A stretch of DNA of 22,324 bases from an uncultured Clostridia bacterium (GCA_947624725.1 CANQLP010000022.1:1-22324); one strand, 5' to 3'. Numbered from the stretch's first letter, positions 1 through 8,045 are shown. Notes: generated by a model from the letters alone, not told the origin. A program made the numbers and translations.

Positions 1-1
1 T

Positions 2-1086
2 ACAACATATAACTGGACGGTAAAAGCAGATGATGGAAATGGAGGAACAGATACAAAGACAGGTTCAACTAAAACATTAAACAGGGCACCTGTACTAGGA
101 AACTTCACAGCATCAAATGTACAAGCAACGACATATACAGTAAGTGGAACAGTATCAGATGCAGATAATGATAAAGTAACAGTAACAATAACAGGAGCAA
201 CATCAAGTAATGCAAGTCAAACAAAACAAGGAACAACGGCTCAAAGTGTATCATTTAGCTGTACAGGAAGTGGACATACAACATATAACTGGACAGTAAA
301 GGCAGATGATGGAAACGGAGGAACGGCAACAAAGACAGGTTCAACAAAAACAGCAAATAGAGCACCTAGATTATCAGGACCACGGTGATACATTTAAAGC
401 AACATCTATAACTGGTTCAAGTTTTAACTTGGTTGGAAAGGCGACAGACGACGATGGCGATAAAATAACATATACAGTCACGGGAGATATATCAACATCA
501 ACTTCAGCAGCCTCAAACACTAGTGTAACATTTACCATAAGCAAAACATATGGTAACTACAAATGGACGGTTACCGCTACCGACGGATATGGTGGGTCTA
601 CGCAGGTGGGTACTGACACAACTAAAGTTCCTTGTGTAGTAACCACTTATTGTGAAGGACCGTTTACAAAATGGGTAGCATGCACTACTTGCGGACGGAG
701 ACCGGTAAGGCTTACGTAAAGTGTGGTTCGAAATCATTCAATATAGTATATGAGAATCCGTACAGTGGCCCGGGAGGCTGGTATTGCAAGTGGTATGTAG
801 ACTGCGCCAGCTGTGGGTTCAATATGGGGCAGGGCCGGAACAGCGACCGGGACATCTTCCGCGAATGCTAAGGCTAACGCAGAGACAGCTGCAACTAATA
901 AGAAAAACACACTTGTCGCAACGGGTTGTCCAGCCAACGTACCAAAGGGGACATGTAGCGCGTGTAAGGGAACTGGAGGATCTAATGTTGCGTGCAACTG
1001 TTCGCACAATATGTCTAGTAGACACTTGTGGTGCTTTACGCATAGTGTATTTCCGGGTCCAACACGGAATGCATTACAAATCCTAA
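2..1086 (+). CDS. C-terminal part of a repetitive cysteine-rich surface-type protein, with five CGG +1 sites
   Basis: The start lies outside the window; 359 residues remain. The first part carries about 92-residue Ig/cadherin-like repeats (NRAPVLG..., VSDADNDKVTV, YNWTVKADDGNGGT); bases 1-76 recur at 277-352. The C-terminal part has cysteine pairs resembling zinc ribbons (CTTCGG, CASCG, CSACKGTGG, CNC) and ends GMHYKS. The frame is continuous only if one base is skipped at in-frame CGG at 383, 696, 703, 836 and 1065. Read conventionally, the first site meets TGA at once. With the shift at 1065 the protein stops at 1086, before the hairpin at 1155-1186; without it the frame runs through most of that hairpin. 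GC rises clearly after about 560, which suggests a composite origin. A secreted or surface role is inferred from the repeats only; no anchor is visible. Confidence 0.7.
383..386 (+). other. CGGT +1 frameshift site (surface protein)
   Basis: The upstream frame reads ...LSGP and then CGG TGA. Skipping C383 gives GGT GAT ACA (G D T) and opens the frame that continues to 695. Confidence 0.8.
696..706 (+). other. Two CGGN +1 sites separated by one codon
   Basis: CGGA at 696 and CGGT at 703 flank a GAC codon. Reading both as four-base glycine units gives CTTCGGDGKAYVKC, a zinc-ribbon-like CxxCGGxGK pattern. A plain reading ends at TAA (706-708) if only the first shift is made, or at 717-719 if neither is made. 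Confidence 0.75.
836..839 (+). other. CGGA +1 frameshift site (surface protein)
   Basis: In-frame CGG after ...NMGQG. Skipping one C joins the upstream cysteine-rich frame to the long frame that continues GTATGTSSANAKANAE. Without the shift the frame ends at 869-871. Confidence 0.75.
1065..1068 (+). other. CGGA +1 frameshift site near the stop of the surface protein
   Basis: ACA CGG AAT becomes ACA (C)GGA ATG CAT TAC AAA TCC TAA. The C-terminus becomes GPTGMHYKS and the gene ends at 1086, upstream of the hairpin. Confidence 0.65.
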
Positions 1087-1154
1087 GGAAAATTCGATTT
1101 GTTCGGCAGTTTTACGATATAGAACATAACAATAATTTTAAGAAGCTTTTAGAG

Positions 1155-1186
1155 CCCTCTAGTTATTTCAATAAATAGCTAGAGGG
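1155..1186 (+). terminator. Long hairpin downstream of the surface protein
   Basis: CCCTCTAG...CTAGAGGG extends inward through TTATTT/AAATAG to a 14-bp stem with a CAAT loop. No good U-tract follows on either strand, so termination is plausible but not certain. Confidence 0.5.
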
Positions 1187-1209
1187 TATTCATATAACAC
1201 CCACACAAA

Positions 1210-1238
1210 TTGACAATTTACATAAATAGCTATATAAT
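1210..1238 (+). promoter_or_regulatory. Consensus sigma-A-type promoter
   Basis: TTGACA at 1210-1215, a 17-base spacer and TATAAT at 1233-1238. Both boxes match the consensus fully. The predicted start near 1245 leaves a leader of about 125 bases before the gene at 1371. Confidence 0.75.
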
Positions 1239-1370
1239 TATATGCATATTCAAGTTACATTGTTTTAATATCTATTATTAAAATAAGAAAAGGAGGGGCT
1301 AAAAAGTTTTATATTTTTAGGTATGCATTAAACACATGTAATAACTAAGCAAAATATGGAGGAGATGCAA

Positions 1371-2000
1371 ATGGCAGTACGGGTTTTGGATGCATTAAGA
1401 AATCAAAAAAAATATGGAGAAGGTATAGTAAAGGAGCTTATAAACTATGTACCAGATAGAGGAAAAGTAGAAGTAAATGAAGATGATACTGGCTCTTTTG
1501 GTACACAGTATTTCGAGACCGAGGACCTTTTATGGCATTTAAGCTTGTATGTAAATATTCACACATATGAAGAAAAAGCCTGCTTAATTGGTAGCGAAAC
1601 ACAAGCAAAGCTGATTTTGGGAGGATATATTTCATATACTCTCGGGATGTATACAATGAATCAGATTGCTAAGAAATGCTATAGCAATGAGGCGTTAGGA
1701 TTGAATGCTGTGTCTATAAGAAAAGAAGAATGGGAATGGCTTCCAGAAGAGCAGAAGAAAGGGGTTTATTGGTTAGCAAATAGATATGGAGATATAGCTT
1801 CAGAAAAGGATGACCATGGACTATACTGTGCACGATTTTCTGAGTTAGTCAAATGTTCCATTTATTCCCACAAAGCTCTTACCAGTAATGGATATAGGCT
1901 TTCAATTAGACCAATGATTTATCTTCCAGAAGATGCAATGATTGATTTGGATTCAAGAACTGACGAAAGGCTAAATCTTATTTTGCCTAAAAAGAAATAA
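1371..2000 (+). CDS. Protein of unknown function with a DUF6273-like C-terminal part; likely acquired
   Basis: 209 residues from ATG 1371. I chose this start because GGAGGAG lies 7-8 bases upstream; ATGs at 1356 and 1365 overlap that site. No signal peptide or membrane segment is seen. The C-terminal pattern (GVYWLANR..., then NGYRLSIRPMIYL) resembles the YWLASR...RPVVSL ending of DUF6273-like proteins in phage-associated and gut Clostridia proteins; this is from memory and tentative. One stretch I counted (1681-1740) is 40% GC, against roughly 30% in neighbouring genes. Codon 4 is CGG (1380-1382), the only in-frame CGG here that reads sensibly as arginine; a +1 shift there would stop after four more codons. 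That and the GC suggest recent transfer. A terminator follows directly. Confidence 0.65.
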   Translation: MAVRVLDALRNQKKYGEGIVKELINYVPDRGKVEVNEDDTGSFGTQYFETEDLLWHLSLYVNIHTYEEKACLIGSETQAKLILGGYISYTLGMYTMNQIAKKCYSNEALGLNAVSIRKEEWEWLPEEQKKGVYWLANRYGDIASEKDDHGLYCARFSELVKCSIYSHKALTSNGYRLSIRPMIYLPEDAMIDLDSRTDERLNLILPKKK

Positions 2001-2025
2001 TGTAAAACTTAATACCTCAAAAAAT

Positions 2026-2057
2026 GCGCAAGAAGGGTTTTTCTTGCGTATTTTTTT
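2026..2057 (+). terminator. Rho-independent terminator
   Basis: Stem CGCAAGAA/TTCTTGCG with a short loop, followed by seven or more T. It closes the transcription unit of the gene ending at 2000. Confidence 0.9.
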
Positions 2058-2105
2058 AATAAGATAATTCATAAAAAAATTAACACAAAATTTACAAAAA
2101 AATCA

Positions 2106-2134
2106 TTGAACACTTTTTGTAAATATGATATATT
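2106..2134 (+). promoter_or_regulatory. Promoter of the WG-repeat gene
   Basis: TTGAAC, a 17-base spacer and TATATT, about 40 bases upstream of the start codon. Confidence 0.6.
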
Positions 2135-2171
2135 TATAAAAGGATTTTAATGAAAAAGAGAGTGATTGTAT

Positions 2172-3704
2172 ATGGCACATACTGGCAGAAGATATGATGA
2201 TGAACCAAAGTTAAATATTAAAAAAGTAATTGCTGTAATTTTAATATTTGTTTTGATTATCGCCTTAATAATAGGCGTAAAAAATATGCTAGACAAAGAT
2301 TCTAAGAGTGTTGCAGGAAAGATAGAGAATGTGTACTATTATACAATATATGATAATGGAAAATGGGGAGTAATTAATTCATATGGGGAAAAAGTTGTAG
2401 ATGCAGATTATGATGAAATGATTGTCATACCTAACCCTGTGCAAGATGTATTTATTTGTACATATGATGTTAATTATTCAACAGGCGAATATAAAACAAA
2501 AGTTATAAATAAAAAACAAAAGGAAATCATCAGTGGTTATGAAATAATTGAGCCAATTGCAAACTATGATGAAAATCAAAATATTTGGTATGAAGAAAAT
2601 GTATTTAGATTTGAGCAAGATGGTAAATATGGGCTAGTTAACTATACTGGTAAACTACTTCTTAATGCTGAATATGATAGTATTAATGCAATATCAGGTA
2701 TTGAAAACAGTTTAATCATAGAGAAAGATGGAAAGCTTGGACTTTGTGATAATTCAGGAAATATAATTATAGAACCAAAATATAAAGATATACAAAAAAT
2801 AGGAAATAATTACAAAAACGGTTATATCGTAGTAGATGAAAATGACAAATATGGAATTATTGGATTTGATAAAACAGTTATATTAGAGCCAAAATATAAT
2901 GGAGTAAAAGATGTATGTGGAGAAGATACATATGCAGTAAAAGAAGATGATAAGTATAGCATTATAGACAAAACAGGAGTAAAATTATTAGATGATAAAT
3001 TCGATGATGTTATAGGTATTAATAACGGATATGTAATAGCATCAAAAGACAATAAATATGGTGTTATTGGCATAAGTGGAGATAAAATAATAGATTTCAA
3101 ATATGATAATTTGCAATACACAAATGGAAATTATTATATAGCTAAATCTGGAGAAAAATATGGAGTAATTACAGCATCAGGAGAAGAAAAACTACCTTTT
3201 GAAAGTGAAAAGATAGAATATATTAGCGTAGGAGATTTTATTGCTTGTACATACACGGCAAATGACAAGGTAGAGACAAAGTTTTATGATTCTGAATATA
3301 ACGAAAAGATAGAAGGAGAAGTTCAAGAGATAAACATTGAAAAAGGCTATATAAGAATAAAAATAGATGATGAGTATAAATATTATAATTTTAAGTTTGA
3401 AGAGAAAAATGCAAATCAAATTTTAACATCTAATAGATTATTCTTAAGTCAAAAAAACGGTAAATGTGGGTTTGTTGATAAAGACGGAAATGTAGTAGTT
3501 GATTATATTTATGATGATGCAACAGAACAAAACATTAGTGGATATGCAGGAATAAAAAAGGACGGAGTTTGGGGAGCGATAGACTTAAATGGAAAAGTTG
3601 TTGTAGAGCCAAAATATAATTTGGATAATAATCAAAAGATAGACTTTGTAGGTGAATGGCATTTATGTGAGGATCCTAATGCAAATTATTATTTAGATGT
3701 GTAA
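2172..3704 (+). CDS. Membrane-anchored WG-repeat protein
   Basis: 510 residues from ATG 2172; a TTG two codons earlier is a less likely start, and the ribosome site is weak (AGAGAG). A single transmembrane segment (about residues 18-40, VIAVILIFVLIIALIIGV) follows a short basic N-terminus, so the rest is probably extracytoplasmic. The remainder is about nine to ten WG-type repeats (NGKWGVI, DGKYGLV, DGKLGLC, NDKYGII, DNKYGVI, NGKCGFV, DGVWGAI), each followed by a predicted beta segment of the VEPKYN type. WG repeats (KWG family) are common in Firmicutes and of unknown precise function. No in-frame CGG occurs. The gene ends 18 bases before rlmD and may be cotranscribed with it. Confidence 0.8.
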   Translation: MAHTGRRYDDEPKLNIKKVIAVILIFVLIIALIIGVKNMLDKDSKSVAGKIENVYYYTIYDNGKWGVINSYGEKVVDADYDEMIVIPNPVQDVFICTYDVNYSTGEYKTKVINKKQKEIISGYEIIEPIANYDENQNIWYEENVFRFEQDGKYGLVNYTGKLLLNAEYDSINAISGIENSLIIEKDGKLGLCDNSGNIIIEPKYKDIQKIGNNYKNGYIVVDENDKYGIIGFDKTVILEPKYNGVKDVCGEDTYAVKEDDKYSIIDKTGVKLLDDKFDDVIGINNGYVIASKDNKYGVIGISGDKIIDFKYDNLQYTNGNYYIAKSGEKYGVITASGEEKLPFESEKIEYISVGDFIACTYTANDKVETKFYDSEYNEKIEGEVQEINIEKGYIRIKIDDEYKYYNFKFEEKNANQILTSNRLFLSQKNGKCGFVDKDGNVVVDYIYDDATEQNISGYAGIKKDGVWGAIDLNGKVVVEPKYNLDNNQKIDFVGEWHLCEDPNANYYLDV

Positions 3705-3722
3705 GGTTAGGAAAGAATAATA

Positions 3723-5111
3723 ATGAAAGCTCCAGTTGAAAAGAATAAGGAATACATAGTAGAGATAATAGATAATGGCTTCGAGGGAGAAGGCATTGCA
3801 AAAATAGATAATTTCACTATTTTTGTACCAAATGGGATAAAAGGAGAGAAGGTAAAAATACTTATTGTAAAGGTTTTATCTTCTCATGCCTTTGCGAAGA
3901 TTATTGAAATTTTAGAAAAAGCAGACTGCAGACAAGAAGTAGATTGCTTGAGTTATAAAAGATGTGGAGGATGTAACCTAAGGCACATAAAGTATAGCGA
4001 AACGCTAGAAATAAAGAAAAATGCTATTCAAAGTTTAGTGAACAAAACTTTGAAGAATAAAGTAAAAGTAGAGAATGTAGTTCGGAATGCAAGAACCATT
4101 TTTCTATAGAAACAAAGCAGTATACCCAGTTCGGAATTGGCAAAAATGGGGATGCTGTATTTGGCGTGTTTGCAAATAGGACACATGAAATAGTAGAGTT
4201 TGATGAGTGCAAGATTCAAACTAAAATTTCGATGGAAATTGCTAAAGCTGTAATTCAATTTATAAATAAAAATAAGATAAAAGTGTATGATGAGAACACT
4301 GGCAAGGGTACTTTTAGACATATTATAATAAAATATGGATTTAAAACAGATGAAGTAATGTGTATATTTGTACTTGCAGAGGAAAAATTTAAAGGGGAAG
4401 ATGAGCTAGTAGCTTTATTGTTAGAGAAGTTTAAGAATATAAAAACAATTGTGAAAAATATAAATAAGTCAAAAACAAATGTAATACTTGGCAGGAAAAA
4501 TATTAACTTGTATGGAGATGGATATATACAAGACAAGCTTCGGAGAATTTGTATTTAATATTTCTGCTAATTCATTTTATCAAACAAATCCTATACAAAC
4601 AGAGAAATTATATACTTTAGCAATAGAAAATGCAGGGCTTAGTAAAGAAGATGTAGTATTTGATTTATATTCAGGTATTGGAACGATAGGCATTTTTGCA
4701 TCGAAGTTTGTAAAGAAAGTATATGGAATAGAAATTGTAGACTCTGCAGTTGAAAATGCGAAGGAAAATGCAAGGATAAATGGGATTAAAAATATTGAGT
4801 TTATAAGTGGAGATGTAGAAGAGAATTTAACAAAACTAATCGCAAAGGAAAAAGCAGATGTGGTTTTTGTAGATCCTCCAAGAAAAGGATTAGATGATGT
4901 AACAATAAATAACTTACTCAAAGAAAAGTATAAAAAGGTAGTATATATTAGTTGCAAAGCTGCAACTCTTGTAAGGGATTTGAGTAAGCTAGAAGAAATT
5001 TATAATGCAGAAAAAATAATTCCTGTGGATTTGTTCCCTTGGACTGCACATGTGGAATGTGTAGCAGTGCTAGGGTTGAAGGCTAAAATAAATAGTAGAG
5101 GAGAAAAATAG
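3723..5111 (+). CDS. rlmD: 23S rRNA (uracil-5-)-methyltransferase, RlmD/RumA family, with three CGG +1 sites
   Basis: Transfers methyl from SAM to C5 of a uracil in 23S rRNA. With a one-base skip at 4083, 4132 and 4541 the product is 461 residues, the usual family length. Order: N-terminal TRAM domain (about 1-60), cysteine cluster DCRQEVDCLSYKRCGGC (about 75-90; ligands of an iron-sulphur cluster in RumA), central domain with GMQEPFFYRNKAVYPVG, then LGEFVFNISANSFYQTNP, the SAM motif FDLYSGIGTIG, DPPRKG, and catalytic cysteine in YISCKAATLVRD. All three skips restore a conserved glycine (VGM, YPVGIG, KLGEF). Read conventionally the gene is three overlapping fragments, yet no other damage is visible. 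Ribosome site AGGAAAG lies upstream of ATG 3723. Which uracil is modified (RlmD versus RlmCD type) cannot be told. Confidence 0.88.
4083..4086 (+). other. CGGA +1 frameshift site 1 in rlmD
   Basis: GTA GTT CGG A: skipping C4083 gives V V G M Q E P F F Y R N K, matching the family pattern GMxxPxxYRNK. Unshifted, the frame ends at 4107-4109. Confidence 0.9.
4132..4135 (+). other. CGGA +1 frameshift site 2 in rlmD
   Basis: CCA GTT CGG A: skipping C4132 gives Y P V G I G K N G, the family YPVG pattern, and opens the third frame. Confidence 0.9.
4541..4544 (+). other. CGGA +1 frameshift site 3 in rlmD
   Basis: AAG CTT CGG A: skipping C4541 gives K L G E F V F N I S A N S F Y Q, the conserved G-x-F-x-I-S-x-x-S-F-x-Q motif, and enters the methyltransferase domain in frame. 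Confidence 0.92.
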
Positions 5112-6155
5112 TTGGAAAGAGAAAGTAAAGAAAATAACAAAAATCTAATGATACGAAGCAGTTCTGCGGAATTTTTGATATTTGAACAACAAAAAAAAGA
5201 AAAAGGAATTGAAGTTAGATTCGAAGAAGGAGATTTATGGCTAACTCAAAAAGCCATGGGAGAATTGTATAATTGTACTTCCGACAATGTAGGATTACAT
5301 CTAAAAAATATATATAAAGATTTTGAAATAGACCCACAATCAACTACCGAGGAATTCTCGGTAGTTCAAAAAGAGGGAGCTAGAGAGGTAAAGAGAAATG
5401 TAAAATATTACAATTTAGATGCAGTTATATCTGTTGGTTACAGAGTAAATTCAGATAGAGCGATTCAATTTAGAAGATGGGCAACAAATGTATTAAAACA
5501 ATTTGCTAAAAAAGGCTATATTATAGATAAAAAAAGAATGGAAAATGGAACATTTTTTGATGAAGATTATTTTGAAGAATTACTTGCAGAAATTAGAGAA
5601 ATACGATTAAGCGAAAGAAGATTTTATCAAAAAATAACAGACATTTATGCAACGGCAATTGATTATGATAGTAAATCTCCAATAACGATAAACTTCTTTA
5701 AAAAAGTTCAAAATAAGATGCATTATGCAGTATCGCATCAAACAGCTGCAGAAATTATATATAATAGAGCAGATAGTGAGAAAGAAAATATGGGACTAAC
5801 TTCATGGAAGAATTCTCCAAATGGAAAAATTTTGGAAACAGATGTGGTCATTGCTAAAAATTATTTAAGCAAAGAAGAATTAGAAGATTTAGAAAGAATA
5901 GTAAACGCATTTTTAGATTTAGCAGAAAGTAGAGCAAAAAGAAATATTCCAATGACTATGGAAGATTGGGCAATAAGAATAGATAAATATTTATTAGCAG
6001 ATGATAGAGATATATTAAAAGATGCAGGAAAAATATCACATGAAATAGCTGAAGAAAAGGCACTAACAGAATTTGAAAAATATAGAATAAAACAGGATAA
6101 ATTTTATCAATCTGATTTTGATAAATTATTATTGGAAGCAGAGAATAAAGATTAG
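5112..6155 (+). CDS. RhuM-family protein
   Basis: 347 residues with a TTG start placed directly after the rlmD stop codon; AGAGGAG eight bases upstream supports it. ATG 5148 is an alternative in the same frame. The N-terminal half matches the RhuM pattern: FLIFEQQKK, DLWLTQKAMGELYNC, then VKYYNLDAVISVGYRVNS and RRWATNVLKQFAKKGY (about residues 35-145). The C-terminal half is mostly charged helix with LAESRAKRNIPMTMEDW. RhuM proteins are sporadically distributed accessory proteins often near mobile or virulence loci; their biochemical role is unknown to me. Translational coupling to rlmD is possible. A 10-bp perfect inverted repeat lies inside the gene at 5342-5366. No in-frame CGG is present. 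Confidence 0.85.
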   Translation: MERESKENNKNLMIRSSSAEFLIFEQQKKEKGIEVRFEEGDLWLTQKAMGELYNCTSDNVGLHLKNIYKDFEIDPQSTTEEFSVVQKEGAREVKRNVKYYNLDAVISVGYRVNSDRAIQFRRWATNVLKQFAKKGYIIDKKRMENGTFFDEDYFEELLAEIREIRLSERRFYQKITDIYATAIDYDSKSPITINFFKKVQNKMHYAVSHQTAAEIIYNRADSEKENMGLTSWKNSPNGKILETDVVIAKNYLSKEELEDLERIVNAFLDLAESRAKRNIPMTMEDWAIRIDKYLLADDRDILKDAGKISHEIAEEKALTEFEKYRIKQDKFYQSDFDKLLLEAENKD

Positions 6156-6204
6156 ATAGTTCTTATCAGCAAACAACTTAAAGTAAAGTAGAAAGGAATT
6201 AAAA

Positions 6205-6666
6205 ATGTTATTTACAACAGTTTGTTACATAGAAAAAGATAACAAATACCTAATGTTACATAGAACAAAAAAAGAAAAAGATATAAATAAAGATAAATGG
6301 ATAGGCATAGGTGGGAAGTTTGAAGAAGGAGAAAGTCCAGAAGAATGTATTGTAAGAGAAGTAAAAGAAGAAACAGGACTTACCCTTAAAAGCTATAGTT
6401 TAAAGTGTTTGATAACATTTGATTTTGGAAAATTTGAAACAGAATATATGTATGTCTTTACATCTGATGATTTTAATGGTACAATAAATAATAGTTGCAA
6501 AGAAGGAGAACTAAAATGGGTAGACAAAGATAAAATAATGGAGCTTAATCTATGGGAAGGGGACAAGATATTTTTAGAAAAAATACAAAATAATGCTCCA
6601 TTTTTTACAGTAAAAATGCAATATGACGGAGATAAATTAATAAAATATACTATAAATCAATATTAA
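6205..6666 (+). CDS. Nudix hydrolase, MutT-like (8-oxo-dGTP diphosphatase type)
   Basis: 153 residues. The Nudix box GX5EX7REUXEEXGU is complete at about residues 35-57 (GGKFEEGES... then REVKEETGL), with the metal-binding glutamates present. The N-terminus (FTTVCYIEKDNKYLMLHR) and the WIGIGGK approach match the MutT/8-oxo-dGTP diphosphatase group in Firmicutes, so cleavage of a (modified) nucleoside triphosphate in the cytoplasm is likely; substrate is not proven. AAAGGA lies about 8 bases upstream of the ATG. The gene stands 49 bases after rhuM and 75 bases before the kinase gene, in the same direction. Confidence 0.85.
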   Translation: MLFTTVCYIEKDNKYLMLHRTKKEKDINKDKWIGIGGKFEEGESPEECIVREVKEETGLTLKSYSLKCLITFDFGKFETEYMYVFTSDDFNGTINNSCKEGELKWVDKDKIMELNLWEGDKIFLEKIQNNAPFFTVKMQYDGDKLIKYTINQY

Positions 6667-6741
6667 AATTTAATATATAATTACAAAAGATAAAATTTGA
6701 AATATAATTAATAAAGTAGAATTTATTTGGGGGCAAAATAA

Positions 6742-7311
6742 GTGAAAAATATATTAATATTAGGTGTAGGAAGAGCAGGAAAGTCTACTTTAAGCAGAAA
6801 GCTAAAAGAGAAATTTCCAAAGTATGACTTAATTCATGCAGATTCTATAAGAAACGGAATATTGGATAATTTAGATGGAGAAAATGCAAAATTTTTTATA
6901 AACTATAATGAAAATGAATTCTTTCAAAAGGTACTATTGGATTTTTTAGATACGCAAACAAAGCAAGGACTTAATCAATATGGAACAATTCTAGAGGGAG
7001 CACAAATCTTGCCATCAGTTTTAAGTAAATATAAAAATCTAGATAATACAATAGTTGTATATTTAGGACATGGTAATTTAAAAGAAAATGAAATATTCAA
7101 ATTAGTTAGAGATAATGATGTACCAACAGATTGGACATATGGAAAAACTGATGAAGAATTAAGAAAAGATATAAAGTGGTTTGATGAAAAAAATCAGTTT
7201 TTATTAAATGAGTGTCAAAAATATGGTTTTAAATATGTAGATACACATCAAGATAGAGATAAAGTGCTAAATGATGTATGCGATTATATATGTAGCCAAA
7301 TGGATAAGTAA
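6742..7311 (+). CDS. P-loop kinase-like protein
   Basis: 189 residues from a GTG start preceded by an unusual G-rich ribosome site (GGGGG at 6728-6732). A Walker A motif GVGRAGKST lies at about residues 8-16. It is followed by HADSIRNGILD, an adenylate/shikimate-kinase-like substrate segment, and later DNDVPTDWTYGKTDEEL, which could be a lid region, and a KYVDT strand near the end. Small P-loop kinases of this shape phosphorylate nucleotides, sugars or other small molecules; the substrate cannot be read from the sequence. A strong terminator follows at 7322-7363, closing the accessory unit. Confidence 0.7.
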   Translation: MKNILILGVGRAGKSTLSRKLKEKFPKYDLIHADSIRNGILDNLDGENAKFFINYNENEFFQKVLLDFLDTQTKQGLNQYGTILEGAQILPSVLSKYKNLDNTIVVYLGHGNLKENEIFKLVRDNDVPTDWTYGKTDEELRKDIKWFDEKNQFLLNECQKYGFKYVDTHQDRDKVLNDVCDYICSQMDK

Positions 7312-7321
7312 AAAATAAAAG

Positions 7322-7363
7322 ATAAGCTAGGAAGCTAAATAAAGATTCCTAGCTTATTTTTTA
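7322..7363 (+). terminator. Rho-independent terminator after the kinase gene
   Basis: Perfect 12-bp stem ATAAGCTAGGAA/TTCCTAGCTTAT with a 12-base loop, followed by six T. Confidence 0.92.
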
Positions 7364-7443
7364 TTTATGTAACACATATTTTAAATAAAACAAGCAACAA
7401 AATCTTAAAAAAATATATGATTATATAGAAGGGAGTGTTAAAT

Positions 7444-8007
7444 ATGCAATATAAAGAAAATGAACAAATGAAAAATTATCTGAGTAGGTTTGATAAAATT
7501 CTATATGAAATGTCATGTAAGATGTTGAATCCTAATATAGTTAATAATATAACATTAAACTTCATAGAATGCATGATTCCACACCATCAAGCAGCAATAT
7601 ATATGAGTCAAAATTTATTGCAATATACAAGATATATGCCACTTGAAAACATTGCAAGAGGAATTATTGAAATGCAAGAAAAAGGTATAAGGCAAATGAA
7701 AGAAATAGCAAGAACAACAATTGGCTATGAAAGCCATCCTACATATGTAAGAACATATATGCAAAAATATTTTGAAATAACCCAAAATATGCTAGATAAA
7801 ATGAAGAATAGTTTAAGAACTCCAAATATAAATCTAGATTTTACAAGTGAAATGATACCACATCATGAGGGAGCAATACTCATGTGTAATAATCTCCTAA
7901 AATACAGAATAGACCCAAGACTTGTGCAAGTGGCAAATACAATAATACAGGAACAGACAAGAGGAGTAATAGAATTAAAAGAAATACAAAAAAATATTGA
8001 AAAATAA
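7444..8007 (+). CDS. Cytoplasmic protein with two DUF305-like MIPHH units
   Basis: 187 residues from ATG 7444; AAGGGAG 8 bases upstream favours this over GTG 7435. Two related halves each carry the DUF305 hallmark: FIECMIPHHQAAIYMSQNLL (first half) and FTSEMIPHHEGAILMCNNLL (second half), about 97 residues apart, each followed by a helix ending in IxExQxxG-I-x-x-x-KEI. DUF305 proteins are four-helix-bundle proteins; some members have been linked to metal handling through the His and Met residues. Most known members are exported, but this one has no signal peptide. It stands alone between a terminator and the next promoter. Function unknown. Confidence 0.75.
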   Translation: MQYKENEQMKNYLSRFDKILYEMSCKMLNPNIVNNITLNFIECMIPHHQAAIYMSQNLLQYTRYMPLENIARGIIEMQEKGIRQMKEIARTTIGYESHPTYVRTYMQKYFEITQNMLDKMKNSLRTPNINLDFTSEMIPHHEGAILMCNNLLKYRIDPRLVQVANTIIQEQTRGVIELKEIQKNIEK

Positions 8008-8016
8008 GGAAAAATA

Positions 8017-8045
8017 TAGACTTTTAATTTGAGAAATGTTATAAT
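8017..8045 (+). promoter_or_regulatory. Promoter of the M60 protease gene
   Basis: TAGACT, a 17-base spacer and consensus TATAAT at 8040-8045, 56 bases before the ATG. Confidence 0.6.

Noticed and set aside
1..352. CRISPR-like array in the repetitive start of the window
   Set aside because: The repeat period is about 276 bases, in frame, and encodes protein domain repeats; there are no short repeats with unique spacers.
1087..1178. Continuation of the surface protein in the unshifted frame to 1178
   Set aside because: It runs through most of the hairpin at 1155-1186 with a composition unlike the rest; the CGG shift at 1065 gives a stop at 1086 that fits the rule.
3723..5111. rlmD as an ordinary pseudogene with three frameshifts
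   Set aside because: All lesions are the same single C before GGA at conserved glycines, no stop or missense decay is visible, and the same rule repairs three other genes.
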